Made by a program: the position numbers and the translations under genes. The notes beneath the pieces are model-generated. The model made no database searches, had not been told where the DNA came from, and saw nothing but the letters and a program-made list of their open reading frames with translations. Positions 39,870-48,564 of a stretch of 64,000 nucleotides of DNA are shown one piece after another; positions within the stretch are counted from its first letter, which is position 1; each line of letters begins with the position of its first letter. This DNA is from DP-19 sp036496285 (GTDB lineage: Bacteria; Desulfobacterota; Binatia; UTPRO1). The DNA lies in contig DASXLI010000015.1 of the NCBI GenBank assembly GCA_036496285.1, forward strand, positions 1 through 64,000. The letters are read 5' to 3'.

Positions 39870-42446
39870 ATGGCGACGCACGATCCCGCGGATCCCGGCG
39901 CGAACTTCCGGCTGTCGAAGCAGGTGCTGCCGCGGCACTATGCGCTACGGCTCGAGCTCGACCTCGACGCCTGGCGCTTCGACGGTACCGTCGACATCGC
40001 GCTCGAAATCGGCGCCCGCACCGACGTCGTCACGCTGCACGCGCTCGATCTGGAGATCGCCAACGCGCGGATCGCGGGCGGCCTGGCGGCACGCGTCGTC
40101 GTCCATCCGGAGGCCGAGGCCGCATCGCTGATCTTCCCCTCGCCGCTGGAGCCGGGACCGGCGACGCTCCATGTGCGCTTCGCCGGCACCATCCTCGAGA
40201 AGCTTCGCGGCCTCTACCGCTCGACCAAGGACGAGCAGCGCTACGCAGCGACGCAGTTCGAGGCGGCCGACGCGCGCCGCGCCTTCCCCTGCTTCGACGA
40301 GCCCGAGTTCAAGGCGCGCTTCGCCGTCACGCTGGTCGTGCCGGCGGCCGCGCGCGCCATCGCCAACGGCGCCGTCGACGGCGAACGCCCGCTCGGCGAC
40401 GGCCGGAAGGAAGTCCGCTTCCGCGAGACGCCGCCGATCTCCTCGTACCTGGTCGCGTTCGCCGTCGGTCCCTTCGACGCGACCGAGAGCGTCGCGACCG
40501 CCGACGGCGTGCCGGTCCGCGTCTGGCTGCCCGAGGGCATGGCCGAGAAGGGCCTCTACGCGCGCGACGCGCACTGCCGCGCCGTCGAGTACCTCGCCGC
40601 TTACACCGCCATCCCCTACCCGTACGGCAAGATCGACGCGATCGGCCTCGCCGACTTCGAGGCGGGCGCGATGGAGAACCCGGGCGCGATCACCTACCGC
40701 CTGACCGCCATCGCCGCCGATCCCGGGCAAGCGGCCGAGGACACGCTGAAGGACATCTTCTACACCGCCGCGCACGAGCTCACCCACATGTGGTGGGGCG
40801 ACCTGGTTACCATGGCCTGGTGGAACGACCTCTGGCTGAACGAGTCGTTCGCGACCTTCGTCGGTTGGAAGGCCACCGCGGACCTCACCCCGGAATGGGG
40901 CATGTGGCGCGACTTCGTCGCGACCCTGGCGCGGCCGTTCGCGCTCGATGCGCTGGTCTCAACCCACCCGATCTCCTTCCACGTCGACAACGCCCGCCAG
41001 GCAGCGGAGCGCTTCGACGTGATCACCTACTGGAAGGGCGCCGGTGTCGTGCGCATGATCGAGGCGTTCCTCGGTGCCGACGCGTTCCGCGCCGGCGTGC
41101 GCGCCTATCTCCGCCGCTACGCCGAGCGCAACGCCACCGCCGACGACTTCTGGCGCGAGCTGTCGAGCGCGTCCGGGCACGACGTCACGACGATCGCAAA
41201 CGCCTGGATTCGCGAGCCGGGCCATCCGGTGGTCGAGATCGCGACGCGTTTCGACGCCAGCGGCGCAACGCTGCGCCTGCGCCAGCGCCGCTTCTTCGCC
41301 GACCCCGACGCGGCGGCGGGTGTCGCGCCGCAGCGCTGGCCGGTGCCGCTCGTGCTCAAGGTGGGCGGCGACGACGGCGTCCGCGAGGAGCGCGTGCTGC
41401 TCACCGGCGCCGAGGACGAGGTGGCGATCGCCGGCGCGCGCTGGGTGCATCCGAACGGCGGCGCGGCGGGATTCTATCGCTACGCGCTCGACGAGGACGG
41501 CATCGCGCGCCTCGCGCGCGCGATGGAGGCGCTCTCGGCGGAGGAGCGGCTCAGCCTGGTCGGCAATCAGTGGGTGCTGGTCAAGGCCGGCGTCGGCGGC
41601 GCCGGTTCGTTCATGACGCTGCTCGACGGCTTCCGCGGCGAGGACGACCGCGCGGTGCTCGACGCCGTGCTCGAGCGGCTCTCCTGGCTCGAGACGCACG
41701 CGCTCGACGACGACGCGCGGCCCGCGTTCGCCCGCCTGGTGGAGCGCACGTTCCGTCCCCGCCTCGACGTGCTCGGCTGGGAGCCGGCGGCCGGAGAGAG
41801 CGCCGACGAGCGGATGAAGCGCGCCACGGTCATCGCGGCGCTCGGCCGGCTCGCGCGGCTCGACGACGTGCGCGCCGAGGCGCGGCGCCGGCTCGAGCGC
41901 TACCTCCAGGACCGGGCCACGCTCGATCCGAACCTCGTGCCGGTCGTCGTCGGCCTCGCGGCGCGCGGCGGCGATGCGGCGCTCTACGAGCGCTACCTGG
42001 CGCGCAAGCGGACGAGCGCCACCGACGATCCCGAGGAGGAGGAGCGCTTCCTCTTCGGCCTGACCGGCTTCGAGGACCCCGCGCTCGTCGAGCGCACGTT
42101 GGCGCTCACCTTCACCGACGACGTCCGGCCGCAGGACCGCGCGTTCGTGCTCGCCCGCCTGCTCGGTGTGCGCCATGCCCGGCTCACCGCGTGGCGCTTC
42201 GTGCGCGACCACTGGGGCGCGCGCATCCTGACGATGGACCCGATGCTGCGCCAGTACGTGATCCGCGGCATGGCCGCGCTGACGCCGGCGTCGATTGCCG
42301 ACGAGGTCGGCGCCTTCCTCGATCACCACGTGACCGACGATACCCGCGAGACGACCGCCCAGGCCCGCGAGCAGCTCCGCATCGACGCCGCCGCGTCGCG
42401 TCGCATCGCGGGCGAGGTCGGTGCCTGGCTTGCGCGGACGCCCTGA
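39870..42446 (+). CDS. M1-family zinc aminopeptidase
   Basis: The protein has 858 residues, full length. The substrate-binding motif GAMENPG and the zinc site HELTH (His302, Glu303, His306) with the distant Glu325 in WLNESF are present. The C-terminal ERAP1-like helical domain covers about 520-850. It is closest to puromycin-sensitive-type aminopeptidases and trims N-terminal residues from peptides. No signal peptide is seen, so it is cytoplasmic. It starts 6 bases after the mutase stop and is probably co-transcribed with it. Confidence 0.93.
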   Translation: MATHDPADPGANFRLSKQVLPRHYALRLELDLDAWRFDGTVDIALEIGARTDVVTLHALDLEIANARIAGGLAARVVVHPEAEAASLIFPSPLEPGPATLHVRFAGTILEKLRGLYRSTKDEQRYAATQFEAADARRAFPCFDEPEFKARFAVTLVVPAAARAIANGAVDGERPLGDGRKEVRFRETPPISSYLVAFAVGPFDATESVATADGVPVRVWLPEGMAEKGLYARDAHCRAVEYLAAYTAIPYPYGKIDAIGLADFEAGAMENPGAITYRLTAIAADPGQAAEDTLKDIFYTAAHELTHMWWGDLVTMAWWNDLWLNESFATFVGWKATADLTPEWGMWRDFVATLARPFALDALVSTHPISFHVDNARQAAERFDVITYWKGAGVVRMIEAFLGADAFRAGVRAYLRRYAERNATADDFWRELSSASGHDVTTIANAWIREPGHPVVEIATRFDASGATLRLRQRRFFADPDAAAGVAPQRWPVPLVLKVGGDDGVREERVLLTGAEDEVAIAGARWVHPNGGAAGFYRYALDEDGIARLARAMEALSAEERLSLVGNQWVLVKAGVGGAGSFMTLLDGFRGEDDRAVLDAVLERLSWLETHALDDDARPAFARLVERTFRPRLDVLGWEPAAGESADERMKRATVIAALGRLARLDDVRAEARRRLERYLQDRATLDPNLVPVVVGLAARGGDAALYERYLARKRTSATDDPEEEERFLFGLTGFEDPALVERTLALTFTDDVRPQDRAFVLARLLGVRHARLTAWRFVRDHWGARILTMDPMLRQYVIRGMAALTPASIADEVGAFLDHHVTDDTRETTAQAREQLRIDAAASRRIAGEVGAWLARTP

Positions 42447-42503
42447 CCGCTTTGCCGATCGCGCCCGATTGCGTTGGATCGGGGCGGCGGCTACTGCACC
42501 CGG

Positions 42504-43157
42504 ATGCTGAAACTCCACGGCGCGCTATTGTCTCCGTTCGTCCGCAAGGTCCGGATCGTGCTCGGCGAGAAGCAGGTCCCCTATGAGCTCGTGCGGGCCA
42601 ACCCCTTCGAGAAGTCTGCCGAGTTCCTCGGGCTGAGCCCGCTCGGCCGCATCCCGGCGCTGGAGGACGAGCAGGGCCGGAAGCTCGCCGACAGCTCGGT
42701 GATCGCGGAGTACATCGAGGAGCGCTTCCCCGAGCCTCCCCTCTTCCCGCGCGATCCCTACGACCGCGCCCGCGTGCGCTGGTTCGACGAGTACGCCGAC
42801 GGCGGCATGGGCCCGAGCCTCACCGGCAAGATCTTCTTCCAGCGCGTCATCAACGCGAAGCTCATGAAGAACACGCCTGACGAGCGCATCATCGCAAGCG
42901 CGCTCGCCGAGATTCCGACCTACTTCGCCTATCTGGAGAGCCAGCTCGGCGGCAACGAGTACCTCGTCGCGGGCCGCTTCACGCTCGCCGACATCAGCGT
43001 GCTCTGCCAGCTCGTCAATCTGAGCCACGCCGGTGCCGGCATCGAGCCCACGACCTACCCGGCCCTCGCCCGCTGGTTCGCCCGCGTCACCGAGCGCCCG
43101 ACGGTCTCCGCCCTGATCGACCAGGACCGCGGCTTCCTCGCCAAGCTCGCCGGGTAG
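42504..43157 (+). CDS. Glutathione S-transferase family protein
   Basis: The protein has 217 residues. The thioredoxin-like N-terminal domain (1-80) shows GALLSPFVRKVRIVL with the catalytic Ser/Thr position, the cis-Pro in GRIPALED, and the glutathione-binding DSSVIAEYIEE. The helical C-terminal domain carries the N-capping box FTLADIS. I chose the ATG at 42504, where homology starts; an upstream frame start adds ten unrelated residues. The substrate is unknown. Confidence 0.9.
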   Translation: MLKLHGALLSPFVRKVRIVLGEKQVPYELVRANPFEKSAEFLGLSPLGRIPALEDEQGRKLADSSVIAEYIEERFPEPPLFPRDPYDRARVRWFDEYADGGMGPSLTGKIFFQRVINAKLMKNTPDERIIASALAEIPTYFAYLESQLGGNEYLVAGRFTLADISVLCQLVNLSHAGAGIEPTTYPALARWFARVTERPTVSALIDQDRGFLAKLAG

Positions 43158-43225
43158 CGAAACCCGACACGGCATAAGCCGCGCACACGAACGGCCCGCG
43201 GGACCACGGACGGCGCAGCCGCAGC

Positions 43226-43246
43226 ACGCGCGGCGCAGCCGCGCGT
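43226..43246. terminator. Perfect 9-bp hairpin between convergent genes
   Basis: ACGCGCGGC and GCCGCGCGT enclose GCA. It is in the 176-base space between the GST gene and the convergent aldolase gene. No U-tract follows. Apart from this hairpin I see nothing else in that gap. Confidence 0.4.
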
Positions 43247-43333
43247 AAGGGAGCGGCGCGGGTCCCCCGCGCCGCGACGCTCACCGGAGCACGGCCGCGC
43301 AGCGGCCGGGCGCACGGGGGCGAAATCAGTGGA

Positions 43334-43936
43334 TCAAAAATCCAGCTTCGGCTCCCGTCCCAGCAGGCGGCAGTGCAGGTACGCCTGCGCGGAGTCCTCG
43401 ACGATCTCGGCGCGGTTGTACGCTTCGAGCAGGCTCGGGCCGGTGGCGGCGAGGCCGTGATTCGCGAGCAGAACGATGCGGGTGTCGGAATGGGCCTTGT
43501 AGACGTCGACGACGAGGTCGCGCAGCTTGTCGGAGCCCGCATCGGCGTAGGGCACGATCTGGATCGCGCCGAGGTGGGCGCGGGCCTGGCCCGTCATGTG
43601 CGGCGGCGTCATGCCAACGATGCCGAACGCCATGGTCGCGGTCGAATGGCTGTGCACGACGCCGTGCACCTCGGGGCGCAAGGCGAGCACGCCGGCGTGC
43701 CAGCGATGCTCCTTCGACGGCTTCCAGTCGCCGCCCCGCTGGTTGCCGGCGAGATCCATCTCGACGATGTTCTCGACCGCCGTGTCGGCGAATGTGACGC
43801 CGGTCGCGGTGCACAGATAGCGGTCCGTGTCCGGGATGCGGACGCTGATGTTGCCGCCGGAGCCGGCGGTCAGCCAGCGCTCGCTGGCGCGGTGACAGAT
43901 GTCGACGAGGTGCTTCTTCAGGTCCTGCACCTGCAT
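43334..43936 (-). CDS. Class II aldolase/adducin-family protein
   Basis: The protein has 200 residues. Signatures are TAGSGGNISVR (phosphate/ligand loop), the zinc-binding HSHSTATMAF, and LLANHGLAATG with the third His. This is the MtnB/FucA/AraD fold: zinc-dependent aldolases, epimerases or dehydratases on sugar phosphates. The closest by feel is the methylthioribulose-phosphate dehydratase/FucA group, but no methionine-salvage partner is adjacent. A moderate AAGGA site precedes the ATG at 43936. Confidence 0.85.
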   Translation of the reverse strand: MQVQDLKKHLVDICHRASERWLTAGSGGNISVRIPDTDRYLCTATGVTFADTAVENIVEMDLAGNQRGGDWKPSKEHRWHAGVLALRPEVHGVVHSHSTATMAFGIVGMTPPHMTGQARAHLGAIQIVPYADAGSDKLRDLVVDVYKAHSDTRIVLLANHGLAATGPSLLEAYNRAEIVEDSAQAYLHCRLLGREPKLDF

Positions 43937-44017
43937 GCGTGGAATGTCCTTTCGGAGGTGGAGATCGGAACCGCGGGAGCGTTAGAGCACGGCGGGAGGC
44001 AGGGCGATAGAGCGGCC

Positions 44018-44056
44018 CGTGAGGACGCGGACGGCATCGCCGCCCGCGTCCTCACG
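44018..44056 (-). terminator. Thirteen-bp hairpin after the di-heme protein gene
   Basis: Arms 44018-44030 and 44044-44056 are perfectly complementary over 13 bases, and the 13-base loop has an inner GGC/GCC stem. It begins 15 bases after the stop codon of the minus-strand gene. No U-tract follows. Confidence 0.55.
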
Positions 44057-44070
44057 GCATGTCGCGAGGG

Positions 44071-47000
44071 TTACGGCTTCACTTTCGTGGCGTTGCCGCG
44101 GAAGCACATGCCGCCGACGTTCAACGTCACCGTGGTCGTGGCCTCGGTCTCGTTGGCGAGTCCGGGCGTCCACGCACCCTTGGTCTTGGCCGTGATCTTG
44201 AAAGAGCCCGGAAGGCGGTTGTCTTCCTTGAGGGTCACCTTCGTGATCCCGACCGTGTGCCGCGGGGCAGTGAACTTGAAGGTCTTGCCCTTCAGGATGA
44301 TCGACGCGCCGGGGACCGTGCCGCTGAAGATCGGCCCGCCGTTGTCGTCGATCACGACCGCCACCGCCTGGTTCGTGTAGTCGGTGATCGGAACGTCCTT
44401 GGCGGTCAGGGACAGCGTACCGCGCGAGTCCTTGATGTTCGCGTGTTGGTAGACGAAGTTGGTGATCGACGTGCAGATCGGCGTCCCGCCTGCCGGAACG
44501 CTGTTGGGATCGGTCGGGTCACTGCCGGCGGCGATCTCGTCGCCGTCGCCGAAGCCGTCGCCATCACGGTCGATGCCGATGCGGACGCCTGAGCCCGGCG
44601 GGACGCAGGTGAACGTCAGCTCCTGTCCGGCGGTGCCGCTGAGCGCGCGCAGCGCCACGTCGCCGATCTCCGGATCGGCCGCACGGTCGTCGATGAAGGA
44701 GCCGCTGCCGACGTAGAGCCAGCCGCGGGCCGCACCGCCCACCGCGCCCTTCACGACCAGATCACACTCACCGGCATCCGCGCGCTGCTCGAGCAGCGTG
44801 ATGCGTCCATCGACAGTGCCGCCGTTGGAGGCGTCGCGGGTGGTCTGCTGGCCGACGATGGGCGCGAGGTTGCTGTCGAAGGCCATCATGAACTGCTCGA
44901 GCTGGCGGCGGAGCGGATCGCCGGGGGCGCCCGTCGGAATGCCCGTCGGGTTGAGGCCGCTCTGGTTGAAGACCCCAGCGTTGTGGAAGCGGAAGAGCGT
45001 GTCCACGCTGCCGTCGTGCAGGAAGCCGAAGCCGCGGACCTGAGCGCCCAGGAAGCCGTTGTCGCCGGCATTGAAGAACGGCACGGTCGGCATGCCGAAC
45101 ATGCCGACCTTCTGGTACATGTTCCGCAGATGCGGGACCTTGAGATGCTGGGTCTCGTTCTCGAAGGACGACTCGCCGTCGCCGCCGAAGAATCCCGGCT
45201 TGTCGACGCCGAAGGTGGCGTTGCCGTTCGCATCGGTCTGGTGGCAGCCGTGGCAGGCCTCGAACGTGTCCGAGGCCGGACCGAAGAAGAAGGTCTTGCC
45301 GGCCTGCTCGTCCGTCGTCAGCGTATTGTCGAGTGCCCGGATCGGATTCGGCGGATACGTCACCTGCAGGATGAAGTCGGTGTACGCCTGCATCTCCGCC
45401 GTCTGCAGCGGCGCACTCCGCCCGAGCAGGCCGGGGAAGGCGACGTTGAACTTCTTGAACGCCGCCTGCTCGTCGAACGTGCCGCTGTCGGGCTGCGCCG
45501 ACGGCGCGTCATTGCCGCCCGTGCGATCGCCGCGCCAGTGCATCGGGCCGTGGTTGGCCATGCCGCGCAGGCTCTGCGTCGTCATCGGACCCTTCAACGG
45601 GTGGAAGTCGACGTAGACCGCGGGCGGATTGGGGAACGGGCCGACGCGGAACGGACCCGGGTTGTTCAGGACACTGCCGTCGGGATCGCCGAGGTCCCAC
45701 GCGAGGCTGTCGAAGTCGGAGAAGATGTGGCAGCTCGCGCATGCGGAGTCGCCGTGGCTCGACGTGAACTTGGCGTCGTAGTTGAAGCGGCGACCATTGA
45801 CGATGCTCGCCGGCTCGGGGTTGTGGAGCCCGACGTGCGACGTCTCCATGCCCGTACCGGTGCTGACGACGGAGATGCCATCGTCGAAGCGCGTCATCAC
45901 GTAGAGCTGGGTGCGCGTCTCGTCGAGGACGAGACCCGTCGGACCGCAGGAGTCCCCGGGGCAGGCGTGGAGACCGGTGATCGTCAGGTCGTTGGCGCCG
46001 GGAGTGAACGTGTCCCCCTCGAGCTGGCTCGTCGCGTAGACGCCGATCTTGCTCGAGCCGAAGCCCGCGACGTAGAGCGTCGCGCCGTCGCTCGAGATCG
46101 CCATGCCGAGCGGGAAGGCGAGGCTCGCGTCGTTCTCGGCGTTCGGCGGCGCGGGGCAGCACGTCGTGTAGTCGATGTGCTTGTTCAGATGATGCGGCGT
46201 CACCCCGACGCCGTTCAGCACCGTCACGCGGCTCTCGGCGATGTGGCCGCGGACGCTCGCGGGCTCGCCCGACGGCTTGAACATCGCCGAGAAGATGCCG
46301 GTGCCCTCGAAGCGGACATCGTTCTGCGCGTCGGTGTTGGTGACGTAGATGTGGCCGTTGGCCGGATTCACCGCCATGTTGAACAGCGTCGTGCCGACGC
46401 CCGTCCAGACCGCCGACTCGGCCGGCGTGCCTGCCATCGCATCGATCGCGAAGACGTCCTTGTCGGGGAGGCTGAAGTTGACCGCGTGGTCCCAGTTGCG
46501 GTTGAGCTCGTCGGTCCAGTGGGTGCCGTCGAACTTGACGATCAGGCCGACCTCGGGCTGCTGCACGCTGTTGTGATCGGTGTTGGGGGCCGGCAGACCG
46601 CCGGGGGACTGGAACACGCAGGTGCTGCCGGGGCAGGCGCTGTTCTGGCCGCCGCACGGCCCGTTCATGTTGGGGCCGCCGGCGCAGACGGCGCCGCACG
46701 GACCGGAGCCGGAGCCGCCGTTGCAGACCACGCCTTCGCTCAGCGTGGTGGTGCGGTTGCCGGACTCGAAGATCGCGGCGTACACCGTGGCGCTGTCGCA
46801 GCTACCGGCGCCGCAATCGGCGCTCGACGTGCAGGCCTGCGTGGGGTTGTTCGAGCAGCGCGGCGGCGCGGCCGTGAGGGCGCGCGGCGTGTCGCCGAAG
46901 AGCGTCACGACCGTCTCGGGCGTCCCCTCGAGCGTGGCACCGAGGCTGTTCGCGTCGAACACCCAGACGTCGGCGCGGCCGATGCCGGGAGTCGTGAGGG

Positions 47001-47487
47001 TCGTGTGGATCGTCGACTGCAGCGACGTGTTCTGTCCGCGGTGGGCGGTGGTGATGAAGGCGCGGTGCAGGCCGCTGCCCGAGAAGACGATGTCACGCGG
47101 CTCGTCGCCGACGAGCAGCGTCCGCGTCACCCGCGGCGACGCCGGGTTGCTCACGTCGACGATGCTGATGCTGTCGGAGAGGTGGTTCACGACCCACACC
47201 TCGGTGTTTGAGCGCGCGGCGACCGCGACGGGCTCGAGACCGACGGCGACCGACGAGACGTGCGTCAGAGCCCCCGGACCGACCGAGAAGATCTCGAGGC
47301 GGTCGTCCGGCGTATTGACGGCGTACAGGTGCGTCCCGTCCGGCGACTGCGCCAGGGGACGGACCTGCCCGGTCTCGAAGAGCGTGTAGTTCGAAGCGGC
47401 GCGCGCCGGGGATGCAGAGACGGCGGCAAGCAACAGTCCGGCGACGACGGCCAGGCTTCGCCCGGCACGCGATATCAAGCGGATCAT
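44071..47487 (-). CDS. Secreted di-heme beta-propeller protein
   Basis: The protein has 1138 residues. A signal peptide covers about 1-30. The N-terminal half is a YVTN-type beta-propeller (YAVNTPDDRLEIFSV, EVWVVNHLSDSISIVDVSN, IYVTNT, LYVAGFGSSKIGVY), with a Cys-rich insertion near 205-275. Two c-type heme sites follow: CASCH (Cys583-His587) and CHGCH (Cys745-His749), in a di-heme peroxidase-like region. A calcium-binding DRDGDGFGDGDE loop of thrombospondin-3 type comes next, then the C-terminal beta domain also seen in other secreted proteins here. It may be an extracellular or periplasmic oxidoreductase. AAGGAGG precedes the ATG. A divergent TetR gene probably controls it. Confidence 0.85.
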   Translation of the reverse strand: MIRLISRAGRSLAVVAGLLLAAVSASPARAASNYTLFETGQVRPLAQSPDGTHLYAVNTPDDRLEIFSVGPGALTHVSSVAVGLEPVAVAARSNTEVWVVNHLSDSISIVDVSNPASPRVTRTLLVGDEPRDIVFSGSGLHRAFITTAHRGQNTSLQSTIHTTLTTPGIGRADVWVFDANSLGATLEGTPETVVTLFGDTPRALTAAPPRCSNNPTQACTSSADCGAGSCDSATVYAAIFESGNRTTTLSEGVVCNGGSGSGPCGAVCAGGPNMNGPCGGQNSACPGSTCVFQSPGGLPAPNTDHNSVQQPEVGLIVKFDGTHWTDELNRNWDHAVNFSLPDKDVFAIDAMAGTPAESAVWTGVGTTLFNMAVNPANGHIYVTNTDAQNDVRFEGTGIFSAMFKPSGEPASVRGHIAESRVTVLNGVGVTPHHLNKHIDYTTCCPAPPNAENDASLAFPLGMAISSDGATLYVAGFGSSKIGVYATSQLEGDTFTPGANDLTITGLHACPGDSCGPTGLVLDETRTQLYVMTRFDDGISVVSTGTGMETSHVGLHNPEPASIVNGRRFNYDAKFTSSHGDSACASCHIFSDFDSLAWDLGDPDGSVLNNPGPFRVGPFPNPPAVYVDFHPLKGPMTTQSLRGMANHGPMHWRGDRTGGNDAPSAQPDSGTFDEQAAFKKFNVAFPGLLGRSAPLQTAEMQAYTDFILQVTYPPNPIRALDNTLTTDEQAGKTFFFGPASDTFEACHGCHQTDANGNATFGVDKPGFFGGDGESSFENETQHLKVPHLRNMYQKVGMFGMPTVPFFNAGDNGFLGAQVRGFGFLHDGSVDTLFRFHNAGVFNQSGLNPTGIPTGAPGDPLRRQLEQFMMAFDSNLAPIVGQQTTRDASNGGTVDGRITLLEQRADAGECDLVVKGAVGGAARGWLYVGSGSFIDDRAADPEIGDVALRALSGTAGQELTFTCVPPGSGVRIGIDRDGDGFGDGDEIAAGSDPTDPNSVPAGGTPICTSITNFVYQHANIKDSRGTLSLTAKDVPITDYTNQAVAVVIDDNGGPIFSGTVPGASIILKGKTFKFTAPRHTVGITKVTLKEDNRLPGSFKITAKTKGAWTPGLANETEATTTVTLNVGGMCFRGNATKVKP

Positions 47488-47561
47488 GGAAAGGCCTCCT
47501 TGCGGCTCGGGACCGTGGCCCGCATGACGGCACGCATGCACCAAAGGCCAGACGATCGCGT

Positions 47562-47606
47562 TTGTCAGCAAGTACCACATCATAGTATGAGTGTACAAGT
47601 GAAAAC
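47562..47606. promoter_or_regulatory. Divergent promoter region with TCATA-G-TATGA site
   Basis: Reading right, TTGTCA (47562-47567), 17 bases, GTATGA (47585-47590) faces the TetR gene. Reading left, TATGAT (47584-47579) with a GTTTTC-like -35 (47606-47601) faces the di-heme gene. Both overlap the 11-base palindrome TCATA-G-TATGA (47580-47590), a likely TetR operator. Confidence 0.4.
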
Positions 47607-47608
47607 GC

Positions 47609-48253
47609 ATGTCGCAGGCAGGTGAGCATCAAGCACCGACGCGCCCGGCGCGTCCGCGACCGGCCGATCGCCGGAGCGAGATCATCGCGGCCGCGATCCA
47701 GGTGATCGCCCGCGACGGCATCCGCGCGTGCACCATCAGCGCGCTCGAGCACGCGACGGGCTTCGCGCGTGGGCACTTCACCTACCACTTCGACGCCAAG
47801 GAAGAGATCATAGGTCTCGCCTTCGCGACGGTCGCGAGCGACTGGGCAAAGCTCGAGATGCAGATTCCGCCAGAGGGTCCCGCCTCGGCACGGTTGGAGC
47901 ACCACGTCCGGGCGGCCGTCGAGTGGGCGCTCGCCCGGCCCGACTACTTTCGCTGTTTAATGAATTTCCGCGTCGAGATCATGCGGAACTCCGGAGCGTT
48001 TCCGCCCTCCGCAGCGATTCGCCATCAGCTCTGGGACTTCACCTCGCAGTTAATCCGTGACGGAATCGCCGAGGGAACGTTTGCGCCACCTCTCGATCCG
48101 GCGATCGAGGGACGCCTCCTTTTCGCCATGGTAGACGGGCTCTTGATGCATTCGGCGCTCGATGCGGAGTTCTGCCCGCCCGGGGAGCTCGCCGACCGGG
48201 CCTGGAACGTCGTCCTGCACCGCCTCGCCCCTGGCCGTCCCCAATCCAGGTGA
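47609..48253 (+). CDS. TetR-family regulator divergent from di-heme protein
   Basis: The protein has 214 residues. The DNA-binding part reads GIRACTISALEHATGFARGHFTYHFDAKEEII, the TetR helix-turn-helix. The C-terminal domain resembles BetI/TetR_C groups (RLLFAMVDGLLMHSAL). The start codon has no clear ribosome binding site and the predicted leader is only about 12 bases, so translation may be leaderless-like or weak. It most likely represses itself and the secreted di-heme protein through the shared upstream region. Confidence 0.87.
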   Translation: MSQAGEHQAPTRPARPRPADRRSEIIAAAIQVIARDGIRACTISALEHATGFARGHFTYHFDAKEEIIGLAFATVASDWAKLEMQIPPEGPASARLEHHVRAAVEWALARPDYFRCLMNFRVEIMRNSGAFPPSAAIRHQLWDFTSQLIRDGIAEGTFAPPLDPAIEGRLLFAMVDGLLMHSALDAEFCPPGELADRAWNVVLHRLAPGRPQSR

Positions 48254-48268
48254 GGAATCACAAAGAGT

Positions 48269-48297
48269 TTGACTCATCCCCGGTGATCTTCATACTG
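48269..48297 (+). promoter_or_regulatory. Promoter of small ORF
   Basis: TTGACT (48269-48274), 16-17 bases, CATACT/ATACTG (48291-48297). The predicted transcript starts near 48303, about 20 bases before the small ORF start. Confidence 0.5.
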
Positions 48298-48323
48298 GAA
48301 GAAGTTTACGGAGGAGGTGGACG

Positions 48324-48521
48324 ATGACTCCGCGACTGCCTCGGACGGAATTGGGAGAAGGGAAGAGCCTGGCGCGCCGGCTGCGGCTGCTGCGCCGTCG
48401 AACCGCACGCTGGTTTCAACCGCCCGTACGCTCCATGGGCGGGGACACACCCGATGTCCTGCGGGAGGCGCCAAACCCCGTCCTGTCGCGCGGCCTGAAG
48501 GCGCCGCGCTCCCTGCACTGA
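48324..48521 (+). CDS. Small basic protein of unknown function, 65 aa
   Basis: The ORF has an excellent ribosome binding site (GGAGGAGG, 7 bases before ATG) and its own promoter-like sequence. The product is basic (about 15 Arg/Lys), with the run SLARRLRLLRRRTARWF near residue 15 that could bind RNA, DNA or membrane. No family is recognised. It lies between a TetR gene and the convergent helicase operon, with nothing else in the 311-base gap. The signals argue that it is expressed. Confidence 0.45.
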   Translation: MTPRLPRTELGEGKSLARRLRLLRRRTARWFQPPVRSMGGDTPDVLREAPNPVLSRGLKAPRSLH

Positions 48522-48564
48522 GCCGTCCCGGCGACGCCGGCCGCACAAGATTGCGCGGACTGCG

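Noticed and set aside
36585..39938. A 1117-codon open frame on the minus strand
   Set aside because: It is the mirror of the mutase gene and its neighbours. No motifs, and the true frames on the plus strand are certain.
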